This document shows, one piece after another, positions 51,551 through 60,877 of a stretch of DNA of 64,000 bases. The notes below the pieces were generated by a model that had not been told where the DNA came from, made no database searches, and saw only the letters and a program-made list of their open reading frames with translations. The stretch's first letter is position 1. Each line of letters starts with the position of its first letter. A program made the translations under genes and the position numbers. Source of the stretch: Mogibacterium sp. Lineage in GTDB: Bacteria > Bacillota > Clostridia > Peptostreptococcales > Anaerovoracaceae. Location: NCBI GenBank assembly GCA_024403035.1, contig JAKSSP010000004.1:62001-126000 (forward strand), in the 5' to 3' direction.

Positions 51551-53501
51551 TGAAAGCAAGAAGAACAGAATAGACGAGCTCGTGCAGCGTCTCAATGAGG
51601 CCTCGCGGGCGTACTATACCGACGGCACCGAGATCATCACAAACTACGAGTACGACGAGATGTATGACGAGCTTCTCGCGCTCGAGGATGAGACCGGCTA
51701 TATACGGGATGACAGCCCGTCGATCAACGTAGGATTCGAGACAGCCGCGGGACTCCCTAAGATAGTCCACGAGAAGAAGATGCTCTCGCTTAACAAAACC
51801 AAGGACAGGGATGAACTGAAGGCCTGGCTGGGAGACCAGGAAGGCATGCTCTCATGGAAGCTGGACGGTCTGACTGTCGGCATAACTTACGAGAACGGAA
51901 GACTGGTGCAGGGAGTCACAAGGGGCAACGGTACAGAAGGCGAGCTCATCACCGCTAACGTCATGGCCTGCCGCAACGTTCCGAAGGTGATCCCGCACAA
52001 GGGAAAGACAATCATCAGGGGAGAAGCGGTCATCAGGTACTCTGACTTCGAAAAGATAAACGAGGCCATAGAGGACGCTGATGCCAAGTACAAGAACCCG
52101 CGCAATCTCTGCAGCGGCAGCATACGCCAGCTGGACCCTAAGGTCACGGCTGAGAGGAATGTCATGTTCTACGCTTTCTCGTTGTATCAGTGCGAGGGCG
52201 TGGAATTCACCACAAGGCAGCAGAAGATGGAGTGGGTCAAGTCGCAGGGCTTTGATGCGGTCGACTACGTGATGGTTGACAAGGACAACCTATTCGATGC
52301 GATAGACGGCTATGAAGCCGCGATCACAGACTTCGATATCCCATCAGACGGACTCGTGCTGACGCTTGATGATGTCGCGTATGCGGCTGCTCTTGGCGAA
52401 ACAGCCAAGTTCCCTAAGGACTCCATTGCGTTCAAATGGCGCGACCAGCAGGCTGAGACTGTACTCCGCGAGATAGAGTGGAGCCCGTCACGCACGGGAC
52501 TTCTGAACCCGGTAGCCATATTCGACCCTGTGGAGCTTGAGGGCACTACGGTGTCAAGGGCATCGGTGCATAATATAAATATCATGGAAGACCTTGAGCT
52601 TGGGATAGGGGACACTATCCAGGTCTATAAGGCCAACATGATAATCCCTCAGCTGGCAGGCAATCTCACAAGAAGCGGCAACATAGAGGTACCGGCGGTA
52701 TGTCCGGTATGCGGCAGCCCTACGCGCATCAAGGATGAAGAGGGCACAAAGACTCTTAACTGCACAAACCCTGATTGCCTGGCCAAGCACGTCAAGAAGT
52801 TCTCGCACTTTGTGTCTAGGGATGCACTTAACATAGAAGGACTTTCCGAATCGGGCCTTCTGAAGCTGATAGGGATAGGCGCTCTCAGAAGCTTTGCCGA
52901 TCTTTTCAGGCTCGAAAACCATAAAAATGCTATTATAGGTATGGAAGGTTTTGGCGCAAAGTCGTATGATAACCTTACAGCGTCGGCAGCGAGGGCTTCA
53001 AACACCACGCCGGCGAGACTGCTCTACGGGCTCGGAGTACCGGGCATTGGAGTAGCGACCTCAAATCTGATCTCGCGCTCCTGCAGAAACAAGTGGAGCG
53101 ATATACAGAGCCTCGATGAGGAGGCGCTTACGGATATAGACGGAGTCGGTTCCGTCATGGCCCGTGATTATGTGGGCTTTTTTGCGGATGAAGACAACAA
53201 GGCCGCGATAGACGAGCTGCTTGGGCTGCTGACTCTTGATGAGTCATACGAGGCCGCGGGAACAAGTCTTGAGGGCAAGACCTTTGTCATAACCGGAAGC
53301 CTTGAGCACTACGCTAACCGCAAGGATCTCAAATCCGAGATCGAGGCGGAGGGCGGCAAGGTGGCAGGCTCGGTATCCGCGAAGACAGACTACCTCATAA
53401 CCAATGATCCGAATTCCGGCTCGTCAAAGAACAGGACGGCCCGCGAGCTCGGTGTAGCGATCATAACAGAGAACGAGATTCGTTCTATGCTGAATAAATA
53501 G
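51543..53501 (+). CDS. ligA: NAD-dependent DNA ligase
   Basis: A 652-residue replicative ligase. The adenylated lysine is Lys106 in SWKLDGL, followed by GVTRGNGTEGE, a four-Cys zinc finger (CPVCGS...CTNPDC), a helix-hairpin-helix region and a C-terminal BRCT domain (LEGKTFVITGSLEHY onward). It is a little shorter than the usual 670 residues. Translation is coupled to pcrA. Confidence 0.96.
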   Translation: MNDESKKNRIDELVQRLNEASRAYYTDGTEIITNYEYDEMYDELLALEDETGYIRDDSPSINVGFETAAGLPKIVHEKKMLSLNKTKDRDELKAWLGDQEGMLSWKLDGLTVGITYENGRLVQGVTRGNGTEGELITANVMACRNVPKVIPHKGKTIIRGEAVIRYSDFEKINEAIEDADAKYKNPRNLCSGSIRQLDPKVTAERNVMFYAFSLYQCEGVEFTTRQQKMEWVKSQGFDAVDYVMVDKDNLFDAIDGYEAAITDFDIPSDGLVLTLDDVAYAAALGETAKFPKDSIAFKWRDQQAETVLREIEWSPSRTGLLNPVAIFDPVELEGTTVSRASVHNINIMEDLELGIGDTIQVYKANMIIPQLAGNLTRSGNIEVPAVCPVCGSPTRIKDEEGTKTLNCTNPDCLAKHVKKFSHFVSRDALNIEGLSESGLLKLIGIGALRSFADLFRLENHKNAIIGMEGFGAKSYDNLTASAARASNTTPARLLYGLGVPGIGVATSNLISRSCRNKWSDIQSLDEEALTDIDGVGSVMARDYVGFFADEDNKAAIDELLGLLTLDESYEAAGTSLEGKTFVITGSLEHYANRKDLKSEIEAEGGKVAGSVSAKTDYLITNDPNSGSSKNRTARELGVAIITENEIRSMLNK

Positions 53502-53539
53502 GCAGCCGCATATATAACCAGGAAAGGAGGAACGGACCA

Positions 53540-54937
53540 ATGGAGAACGTAAACATGGTTCCTGACATGGATCAGGCTTATGATGAGTCCTTTATCAAGA
53601 TCATAGAGTATCTCGATACCAAGAAATACTTCCATGCCAGAGACGAACTCCTTAAACACAATGAAGTCGAGATAGCTGAATTGCTGGTGGACATCAGGCG
53701 AGAGTTCGACCTCCAGAGGATGGTGGTCCTCTTTAGAGCGCTTCCGAAAGACATCAGCGTTGACGTCTTTGCCGAACTCAGCATCGATGATCAGGTGGAT
53801 ATCATCAATATCATCACCGATCCCGAGATAAAATACATTCTCGATGAGCTCGACTTCGACGACATGATCGACGTACTTGAGGAACTTCCGTCCAATATTG
53901 TAGACAAGATCCTCGACAAGACGCCTAAGAGCGAGAGAAAGCTGATCAACACCTTCCTCAAATATAAGGAAGACAGCGCGGGCGCCCTGATGACGCCGGA
54001 GTACATCAACCTCAAAAAGGATGCTACTGTAGCTGAAGCGCTGGCTCACATAAAGGACGTGGGACTCGATTCCGAGACCATCTATACCTGCTACGTAGTC
54101 GACAGGGGGCGCAAGCTGATAGGCGTTGTATCGCTCAAGTCACTGGTCATTTCCCCGGACAATGTCAAGATTTCCGAACTGATGCATGAAGACCCGGTGG
54201 TAGCTCATGTAGATGATGACCAGGAGGAAGTATCCGAGCTCTTCACAAGATACGGATATCTGGCCATCCCGGTAGTAGATAACGAATTCAGGCTTGTCGG
54301 TATCGTTACCGTAGACGACATCCTCGAAGTAATCGAAGAAGAGACGACCGAGGATATCGAACGTATGGGCGGAGTCATCGACACGACGGACAAGGAGTAT
54401 CTCGACAGGTCCGTCTGGCAGCACGTCAAAGCGAGGCTGCCGTGGCTGTTTCTGCTCATGTGCTCGTACTTCGTGACGGGCGGCATTCTCGCTACATTCG
54501 AGGATGCCATGTCAGCCGTTATAGCGCTGGTCATTTACATGCCTATGCTGATGGGTACGGGCGGTAACTCGGGCTCGCAGTCGTCGACTCTGGTCATCCG
54601 CGGTATGGCGACAGGCGAACTCGAACTCAGCGACTTCATAAAGGTAATGTGGAAGGAGATAAGAGTAGGCGTGATAGTAGGCATCTGCCTCAGCGCTCTG
54701 AATTACTTCAGGATAGTCTATCTCGACCACAATCCGCCTATGGTGGCCATTACGGTATGCGTATCCATGATACTCATCGTCATCATAGCCAAGCTGATAG
54801 GTTCGATGCTTCCGATGGTAGCAAAGAAGATCGGGATCGACCCTGCGCTGATGGCGGGACCTATGATGGCGTCCATCACGGACATGATCTCGCTGTGCAC
54901 ATACTTCCTGATGGCGGGACTTTTCCTGCATATATAA
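53540..54937 (+). CDS. mgtE: Magnesium transporter MgtE
   Basis: A 465-residue Mg2+ channel. The N-terminal superhelical domain (about 1-140) contains the LPPD-like region, two CBS domains follow (about 145-265, with VVSLKSLVISP and VVDNEFRLVGIVTVDDIL), and the C-terminal part has five membrane helices with the selectivity signature GTGGNSGSQSSTLVIRG. The channel closes when cytosolic Mg2+ binds the N and CBS domains. AAAGGAGG lies upstream of the start. Confidence 0.94.
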   Translation: MENVNMVPDMDQAYDESFIKIIEYLDTKKYFHARDELLKHNEVEIAELLVDIRREFDLQRMVVLFRALPKDISVDVFAELSIDDQVDIINIITDPEIKYILDELDFDDMIDVLEELPSNIVDKILDKTPKSERKLINTFLKYKEDSAGALMTPEYINLKKDATVAEALAHIKDVGLDSETIYTCYVVDRGRKLIGVVSLKSLVISPDNVKISELMHEDPVVAHVDDDQEEVSELFTRYGYLAIPVVDNEFRLVGIVTVDDILEVIEEETTEDIERMGGVIDTTDKEYLDRSVWQHVKARLPWLFLLMCSYFVTGGILATFEDAMSAVIALVIYMPMLMGTGGNSGSQSSTLVIRGMATGELELSDFIKVMWKEIRVGVIVGICLSALNYFRIVYLDHNPPMVAITVCVSMILIVIIAKLIGSMLPMVAKKIGIDPALMAGPMMASITDMISLCTYFLMAGLFLHI

Positions 54938-54974
54938 CGGAAAAACACTACATTTAACAAAGGAGCTTATATCC

Positions 54975-56303
54975 ATGGAAACAAAGAAAAAGAGCAGCGG
55001 ACTCGCTCTGCTGCCCTTTGCGGTATTCATAGTCATCTACCTCGGCGCGGGAATGATCCTGCAGAGCAGGGGAGTAGAGATGGCGTTCTATCAGTTCCCG
55101 GCTGTTGTAGCCATGTTCATCGCGGTGCTCATCGCTTTCGCCATGAACTACAAGGCCGGCATCAATGAAAACTTCAAGGTATTTGCCAGAGGCGCTGCCA
55201 GCGAAGACATAATGAACATGCTCATGATATTCCTGCTGGCGGGAGCGTTCTCCGCTGTGGCAAAAGCCATGGGAGGAGTTGAGGCGACAGTCAATTTCGG
55301 AGTATCCATAATCCCGGCATCCCTGATAACAGCCGGAATGTTCATCATAGCGGCATTCCTCGGAACAGCGACCGGTACATCGATGGGCACGATAGGAGCT
55401 CTCGTTCCTATTGCGCTTGGAATGGTGGACAAGGCAGGACTCAGCCTTCCTCTCGTGATGGCTGCCTGTGTATCCGGCGCCATGTTCGGAGACAATCTCT
55501 CGATGATATCGGATACGACAATCGCAGCGACAAGGACTCAGAACGTTGAACTAAAAGACAAGTTCCGCACCAACTTCTGGATAGCGTTCCCGGCCGCGAT
55601 CGTGACTATAGTGCTGCTGGTGATATTCGGAAGACCGGAGACAGCCAAAGCGATCGAAGCAAGCGGTTATGACATAGTCAAGGTGCTGCCTTATCTGCTG
55701 GTGCTTATCCTGGCTCTCATAGGAGTCAATGTGTTCCTGGTGCTTACGATTGGAATATTCAGCGCGGGCATCATCGGAATGGCATACGGAGACCTGACAT
55801 TCCTCAGCTTCGCAGGTGAGATATGGGCAGGCTTCCAGGGCATGATAGAAGTGTTCCTGCTGTCGATGTTCATCGGAGGCACAGCCGAGATGGCTAAGCA
55901 TTACGGAGGACTCGAATGGCTGATCGAAAAGATGTCAGGCATGATAAAGGGCAAGAAGTCCGCTCAGGTCGGAATGAGCGCCCTGGCTCTGCTGACAGAT
56001 ATGGCTACTGCCAATAACACGATAGCCATTATCGTTGACGGGCCTATGGCAAAGGAGATCAGCGCGGAGTACGGTGTTGACCTTCGCAAGACCGCATCCA
56101 TACTCGACATATTCACATGCATCATGCAGGGGCTCATCCCTTACGGAGCGCAGTTCCTTCTGGTAGCATCATTGTCAGAAGGAAGGGTGAGCCCGGGAGA
56201 TGTCATACCTAACAACTGGTATCTCTTCCTCCTTGCCGGATTCGCAATACTCTCGTACTTCGTTCCATGGTATGAGAAGATCACACTGAAAGATCAGAAA
56301 TAA
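54975..56303 (+). CDS. Na+/H+ antiporter NhaC family protein
   Basis: A 442-residue protein with about eleven to twelve transmembrane segments. NhaC-family features include GTATGTSMGTIGALVPIA, the acidic FGDNLSMISDTTIAA segment and the late LTDMATANNTIAIIVDG repeat. Such proteins exchange Na+ or amino-acid metabolites (as in malate/lactate or tyrosine/tyramine-type members) across the membrane, so the substrate is open. It follows mgtE after 37 nt with AAAGGAG. Confidence 0.85.
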   Translation: METKKKSSGLALLPFAVFIVIYLGAGMILQSRGVEMAFYQFPAVVAMFIAVLIAFAMNYKAGINENFKVFARGAASEDIMNMLMIFLLAGAFSAVAKAMGGVEATVNFGVSIIPASLITAGMFIIAAFLGTATGTSMGTIGALVPIALGMVDKAGLSLPLVMAACVSGAMFGDNLSMISDTTIAATRTQNVELKDKFRTNFWIAFPAAIVTIVLLVIFGRPETAKAIEASGYDIVKVLPYLLVLILALIGVNVFLVLTIGIFSAGIIGMAYGDLTFLSFAGEIWAGFQGMIEVFLLSMFIGGTAEMAKHYGGLEWLIEKMSGMIKGKKSAQVGMSALALLTDMATANNTIAIIVDGPMAKEISAEYGVDLRKTASILDIFTCIMQGLIPYGAQFLLVASLSEGRVSPGDVIPNNWYLFLLAGFAILSYFVPWYEKITLKDQK

Positions 56304-56313
56304 AGCAGAAGAA

Positions 56314-56346
56314 CAAAACCATCGGGCTTCCGGGCCCGGTTTTGTT
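56314..56346 (+). terminator. Terminator after the NhaC-type gene
   Basis: CAAAACC...CGGGC pairs with GCCCG...GTTTTG with a small bulge, ending in GTTTTG. Confidence 0.75.
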
Positions 56347-56356
56347 TTGCCTTGTT

Positions 56357-56428
56357 TGCATAAAAATACAGAAAAAGTAAAAATAATTCACAATAGTTAT
56401 TGTGTAAATATACAAAGAATGGTATAGT
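56357..56428 (+). promoter_or_regulatory. ARG-box-controlled promoter of transporter operon 1
   Basis: TGCATAAAAATACA fits the ARG-box pattern TGNATWWWWATNCA perfectly. A second site, TGTGTAAATATACA, with one deviation lies 30 nt downstream and overlaps the promoter TTGTGT-17 nt-TATAGT. Binding of an AhrC/ArgR-like repressor would block RNA polymerase when arginine is plentiful. The repressor gene is not in the window. Confidence 0.65.
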
Positions 56429-56472
56429 TATGCATGCAAAGAGTGTATTTTAATACAAAAAGGAGAACGATC

Positions 56473-57417
56473 ATGAAAAAGAAATCATTAGTACTTTTAC
56501 TCGCACTCGCGATGATATTCACATTTGCACTTAGCGCATGCGGCGGCGGTGAACCTGAAGAACCTTCAGCTGATCAGAGCAGCAGCGATTCGGCAGCAGC
56601 GGCATACGATAAGATCCTCGAGGGACTTAACGCTGAGGCGGTCGATACGGACGAAGAGATCGTAGTGGCCATGTCACCGGACTTCGCTCCGATGGAATTT
56701 GTAGACCTCTCAAGAAGCGGAGATGATCAGTATGTAGGATATGACGTACTTCTGGCCAAGTATATCGCCAATCACCTGGGCAAGAAGCTGGTGATCAAGC
56801 CGATGTCATTCGACGCTGTGATGACCGCGGTACAGACCGGCAACGCAGACATGGGTATTTCCGGATTCAGCTGGACAGCTGAGCGTGCTGAGAACTACTT
56901 CATCACAGACTGGTATGAAGCAGGCGAGAACGAGACAGAGCAGGTAGTTATCACTACAGCTGAGAACGAGGGCAAGCTGACTGACGCCGCAAGCTTCGAA
57001 GGTCTCAAGGTAGGAGCTCAGGGCGGATCGCTTCAGGAACTCCTCGTAAAGGAACAGCTCCCTGGCGCTGAGTGCGTACTGATGACAGACCTCAACGACC
57101 TGGCAACAGCTCTTCTGACAGGAAAGATCGATGCTCTCGCAGTAGCACAGGGCAACGGCGAATCCTTCATCTCGGCCAATGACGGCAAGCTCGCAACGAG
57201 CGGATTCCAGTTCGAGATCGATGAGAAGTATAAGAACAACGTAGTCCTCATCAACAAGGACAACGCGGAACTCGGAGAGCAGGTCAACGCGGTCATAGCT
57301 CAGCAGAAGGCTGATGACGTAGCGGACGCATGGTATGAAGCATCACAGATGCTCGGCAACATCAAGACCATCGACGAGCTTGGATACGACGATCAGGGCA
57401 ACAAGATCACAGAGTAG
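56473..57417 (+). CDS. Polar amino acid ABC transporter substrate-binding lipoprotein, operon 1
   Basis: A 314-residue SBP_bac_3 family receptor. A lipoprotein signal peptide ends in the lipobox LSAC with Cys23. The mature part has a Ser/Glu-rich linker, then DEEIVVAMSPDFAPMEFVD and GYDVLLAKYIANHLGKKL, typical of glutamine/arginine/cystine binders. The ATG after AAAGGAGAACGATC is chosen; an upstream ATG lacks a site. The leader and signal peptide are nearly identical to those of the second receptor. ARG boxes suggest a basic amino acid or citrulline/ornithine as ligand. Confidence 0.9.
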   Translation: MKKKSLVLLLALAMIFTFALSACGGGEPEEPSADQSSSDSAAAAYDKILEGLNAEAVDTDEEIVVAMSPDFAPMEFVDLSRSGDDQYVGYDVLLAKYIANHLGKKLVIKPMSFDAVMTAVQTGNADMGISGFSWTAERAENYFITDWYEAGENETEQVVITTAENEGKLTDAASFEGLKVGAQGGSLQELLVKEQLPGAECVLMTDLNDLATALLTGKIDALAVAQGNGESFISANDGKLATSGFQFEIDEKYKNNVVLINKDNAELGEQVNAVIAQQKADDVADAWYEASQMLGNIKTIDELGYDDQGNKITE

Positions 57418-57466
57418 TATTTGAAGGCTGTTATCCGACAGACAATAAAGAATAAGATATCGTAGC

Positions 57467-57491
57467 AGGGGCTTTCCTGAGGAGAGCCCCT
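57467..57491 (+). terminator. Hairpin between receptor and permease genes
   Basis: A roughly 11-bp stem (AGGGGCTTTCC with one mismatch) is followed by TCTCTTT, a weak tail. It likely stabilises the receptor mRNA and allows partial read-through, giving excess receptor over permease. Confidence 0.6.
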
Positions 57492-57517
57492 CTCTTTCGG
57501 AAACGGAGGAACAACTT

Positions 57518-58207
57518 ATGACAATGGGTTCGATATTCCATGATATGTGGGATATTTTCGTAGAATACTATATAGGACAGGGACTTCTCTGGACGGGCAT
57601 AGGCTACACCCTTGCTCTTTCGGCCATTGCTGTCTTCTTCGGAGCCTTACTGGGCGCGCTGCTGGCTATAGGCAAGATGAGCCGTTTCAAGGCGCTTCGC
57701 TTTATCATAACGGCTTTCATCGAGATCATGCGCGGCACGCCGGCTCTGCTGCAGCTGTACATCGCGTACTTCATAGTTCCGATGCTGCTTACAAATCTTA
57801 ATCCGACACCTATCGCGTGTGTCGCCATAGGACTTATGCTCAATTCGGCAGCCTATGTCTCCGAGATCATCCGCTCCGGCATAGACGCGGTAGACAAGGG
57901 TCAGACAGAAGCGGCAAGGGCTCTTGGCCTTACATCAAAAACTACGATGATAAAGGTCGTCATGCCTCAGGCCATCAAGAACATCCTGCCGGCGCTCGGC
58001 AACGAGTTCATCACGATAATCAAGGAGACTTCTCTGGCATCCAACTTCTTTGTCGGAGAACTCATGACCACGTATGCAGTCATCAAGGGCGTGACGTTCA
58101 ACCCGATCCCGACCCTGATGGATATCGGCATCATATATTTCGTGATGACATTCACGCTTTCCAAGCTGATGGGAATCGCTGAAAGGAGGATGAAGGCAAG
58201 TGCTTAA
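57518..58207 (+). CDS. Amino acid ABC transporter permease, operon 1
   Basis: A 229-residue HisM/GlnP-type permease with about five membrane helices. The cytoplasmic EAA loop reads [28 protein letters not shown] and contacts the ATPase. [15 protein letters not shown] at the early helix is also typical. CGGAGG precedes the start. It overlaps the ATPase gene by 8 nt. Confidence 0.93.
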   Translation: MTMGSIFHDMWDIFVEYYIGQGLLWTGIGYTLALSAIAVFFGALLGALLAIGKMSRFKALRFIITAFIEIMRGTPALLQLYIAYFIVPMLLTNLNPTPIACVAIGLMLNSAAYVSEIIRSGIDAVDKGQTEAARALGLTSKTTMIKVVMPQAIKNILPALGNEFITIIKETSLASNFFVGELMTTYAVIKGVTFNPIPTLMDIGIIYFVMTFTLSKLMGIAERRMKASA

Positions 58208-59150
58208 CGAAAATAAGGAAGTAATGCTTGAAGTAAAGAACATCTTCAAGAACTTCGGCGACCTTGAGGTGCTGAAGGGCGTGAGCACAGAAGTCGACAA
58301 GGGCGAAGTAATATCGATAATCGGCGCTTCCGGCTCCGGCAAATCCACGCTCCTGCGCTGCATGAACCTTCTTGAAGAACCGACTTTCGGCGAGGTCTGG
58401 ATAGAGGGAAAGCTGATGACTCCTGTGGATCCGTATCTTCACTACGATGTCATCAAGGCTTCGAATACATACAAGAAGCTGATCGCGGGCGGAATGGACG
58501 AGCTTGACGCCATCATGAAGATAAAGCAGGAGGACCTTCTGCAGGAGAAAAGCGGAAAGGAAGGCTCCGAGTACAAGTCCCTCATGGACAAGATATACAA
58601 GGAGAACCATATCGATACCAATCTGGGACGCAGAAAGATGAGCATGGTGTTCCAGCAGTTCAATCTGTTCAACAACCTGACGGTGCTTGAGAATATCATG
58701 CTGGCTCCTGTAGAGACGGCCAAGTACAACAAGGTAAAGGATCTGAACGGCGAGAAGGCGAAGATACGCGAGCAGGCATTCACACTGCTGAAGCGTATCG
58801 GTCTTGAGGACAAGGCGGACGTCTATCCGTCAAAGCTTTCCGGCGGACAGAAGCAGCGTATCGCTATCGTAAGGTCTCTGGCCATGAATCCGGACGTCAT
58901 GCTCTTTGACGAGCCGACTTCGGCTCTCGACCCGGAGATGATAGGCGAGGTGCTGGATCTGATGAAGGAGCTCGCTCAGGCGGGTATGACCATGGTCATC
59001 GTTACGCACGAGATGGGCTTCGCGAAGGAAGTCTCTGACCGTGTGCTGTTCGTAGATGAAGGATATATCAAAGAGGAGGGAACCCCGGAAGAGGTCTTCG
59101 ATCATCCGAAGGATCCGCGTCTGCAGGACTTCCTCAGCAAAGTTTTATAG
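58200..59150 (+). CDS. Amino acid ABC transporter ATP-binding protein with a ~62-residue insertion
   Basis: A GlnQ-type ATPase of 316 residues with a GTG start after GGAGGATG. Walker A is GASGSGKST at 42-50, the Q-loop FQQFNLF starts at 151, the signature is LSGGQKQ and Walker B is [14 protein letters not shown]. The Walker A Lys to Q-loop Gln distance is 104 residues against 42 in the paralogue of the second operon. The extra segment, about 74-141, is helical and charged ([30 protein letters not shown]). The frame is intact. It may contact a regulator or the permease. Confidence 0.92.
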   Translation: MLNENKEVMLEVKNIFKNFGDLEVLKGVSTEVDKGEVISIIGASGSGKSTLLRCMNLLEEPTFGEVWIEGKLMTPVDPYLHYDVIKASNTYKKLIAGGMDELDAIMKIKQEDLLQEKSGKEGSEYKSLMDKIYKENHIDTNLGRRKMSMVFQQFNLFNNLTVLENIMLAPVETAKYNKVKDLNGEKAKIREQAFTLLKRIGLEDKADVYPSKLSGGQKQRIAIVRSLAMNPDVMLFDEPTSALDPEMIGEVLDLMKELAQAGMTMVIVTHEMGFAKEVSDRVLFVDEGYIKEEGTPEEVFDHPKDPRLQDFLSKVL

Positions 59151-59153
59151 AAG

Positions 59154-60599
59154 ATGAACAAAAAAGACATAATCACGTATATCGATAACGAACTCGCGGG
59201 CGAGATCACCGGAGTATCTCACAGCATATGGGAGTTCGCGGAACTTTCTCTTAAAGAGACGAAGTCCGCGGCTCTATACATAGAAAGACTGAAAGAGTAC
59301 GGATTTGAAGTCGAAACAGGCCTTGCCGGAATAGATACCGCGTTCTGCGGAAAGTATGTTTCCGGAAGCGGAAAACCGGTCATAGGCATACTCGGTGAGT
59401 TCGACGCTGTTTCAGGCGTGTCTCAGAAGGCCGCGTGCACACAGCACGAGGAGCTGATCCCTGGAGGGAGCGGACACGGCTGCGGACACAACATGCTTGG
59501 CGCAGGCTCATTCGGCGCTGCTGTTGCCTTGAAGAAATTCCTGGAGGAGACAGGCGCTGACGGTACTGTCATCTTTTTCGGCTGTCCGGGTGAAGAGGGC
59601 GGAGCGTCAAAGGCTTTCATGGCCCGCGAGGGAATGTGGAAAGCCCTGGACTGCGCGCTCACATGGCATCCGGGAAACGAGAACCAGACAGTGACGGGGA
59701 CCTGCAATTCCTGCACACAGGTGCTGTATAAGTTCAAGGGAGTGCCGGCGCACGCAGCCGGAGACCCTGAGAGCGGAAGATCCGCACTCGACGCGGTAGA
59801 ACTCATGAACATAGGCGCCAACTATCTGAGAGAGCATATGAAGAGCGAATGCCGCATCCACTATGCCATGGTAGACGGAGGAGGACTTTCTCCGAACGTG
59901 GTGCAGCCGCATGCTTCGGTCCTGTACATGGTGAGGGCGGTCATGGTAAAAGACACGCTCGAGCTTCAGGAAAGAGTGGATGCCTGCGCGGAAGGCGCTG
60001 CGCTCATGACGGGCACAAGCTTTGAGAGGATATTTGTCGACGGGACTGCCAATACGGTCCCTAACACGACTCTTGAGAAGCTGTTCTATGAAAACATGAA
60101 ATACGTACCGATGCCGGAATACACGGAAGAGGAACTTGCCTTCGCGAAGGAACTTGACTCTTCCTGTCCTGAGACTTCAGAACTTCCGGGCACGGGAGCG
60201 AAGTTCGATCCGGCCATCAGGGAGACGGTAAAGGAACTTTCCGAAGGAGGAAAGAAATATCTGAACGATTTCATCATGCCGTTCTACAGCGGAAATGAAT
60301 TTGAGCCCGGCTCGACTGACGTCGGGGACGTCAGCTGGCAGACGCCAGCCGCGCAGTTCAACACTGTGTGTTTCACTGCACACTCGCCGGGCCACTCCTG
60401 GCAGAACGTGTCCTGCGGCGCTTCGTCAATAGGCGACAAGGGCATGATATACGCCGCCAAGGTACTGGCCTGCGCTGCTTATGAACTCTATACTGATACT
60501 TCGATCATAGAAGCCGCCAAAGCCGAGTTCAAAAGCAGGCTCGCGGGAGATGAGTATGTATGTCCGATCCCGGCAGACGCAGTTCCATACATAATCTGA
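59154..60599 (+). CDS. M20 family metallo-amidohydrolase (AbgB-like)
   Basis: A 481-residue zinc-dependent M20 peptidase-like enzyme. Metal-site motifs are SGHGCGHN (about 105-112) and GCPGEEGGASKAF. It is closest in layout to p-aminobenzoyl-glutamate hydrolase subunit B and aminoacylase-like proteins, which cleave an amide bond to release an amino acid. It begins 3 nt after the ATPase stop, so it belongs to the transporter operon and probably processes the imported conjugate or dipeptide. The C-terminus ends inside a tandem 18-bp duplication that includes the stop codon. Confidence 0.85.
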   Translation: MNKKDIITYIDNELAGEITGVSHSIWEFAELSLKETKSAALYIERLKEYGFEVETGLAGIDTAFCGKYVSGSGKPVIGILGEFDAVSGVSQKAACTQHEELIPGGSGHGCGHNMLGAGSFGAAVALKKFLEETGADGTVIFFGCPGEEGGASKAFMAREGMWKALDCALTWHPGNENQTVTGTCNSCTQVLYKFKGVPAHAAGDPESGRSALDAVELMNIGANYLREHMKSECRIHYAMVDGGGLSPNVVQPHASVLYMVRAVMVKDTLELQERVDACAEGAALMTGTSFERIFVDGTANTVPNTTLEKLFYENMKYVPMPEYTEEELAFAKELDSSCPETSELPGTGAKFDPAIRETVKELSEGGKKYLNDFIMPFYSGNEFEPGSTDVGDVSWQTPAAQFNTVCFTAHSPGHSWQNVSCGASSIGDKGMIYAAKVLACAAYELYTDTSIIEAAKAEFKSRLAGDEYVCPIPADAVPYII

Positions 60600-60618
60600 A
60601 TTCCATACGTAATCTGAA
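60583..60618 (+). repeat. Tandem 18-bp duplication over the M20 gene stop codon
   Basis: TTCCATACATAATCTGAA is followed immediately by a copy differing at one base (A to G). The first copy encodes the last residues and the stop; the second adds a second in-frame TGA. It looks like a recent slippage event. Confidence 0.85.
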
Positions 60619-60761
60619 TAAAGATAGGAAATCTACACAGATTTCTTGTTTAAGCAGGCTGCAAAAGGCAAATTTCGAGGGGTTTGTGTATGTTACAAAG
60701 AAAAACGGTCCGGACAGGAAGAAAGAAAAGTGACCCCCAAATGCTTAGACAAGCCATTGTA

Positions 60762-60833
60762 TGCATAAAAATGCAGAAAAAGTGAAAATAATTCAAGATA
60801 ATAATTGTGTAAAAATACAAAGAATGGTATAGT
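60762..60833 (+). promoter_or_regulatory. ARG-box-controlled promoter of transporter operon 2
   Basis: TGCATAAAAATGCA is a perfect ARG-box fit. A second site TGTGTAAAAATACA (one deviation) lies 30 nt downstream and overlaps TTGTGT-17 nt-TATAGT. Sequence and spacing match the promoter of operon 1 almost base for base. Confidence 0.68.
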
Positions 60834-60877
60834 CATGCATGTAAATAGTGTAAATCATTACAAAAAGGAGAACGATC

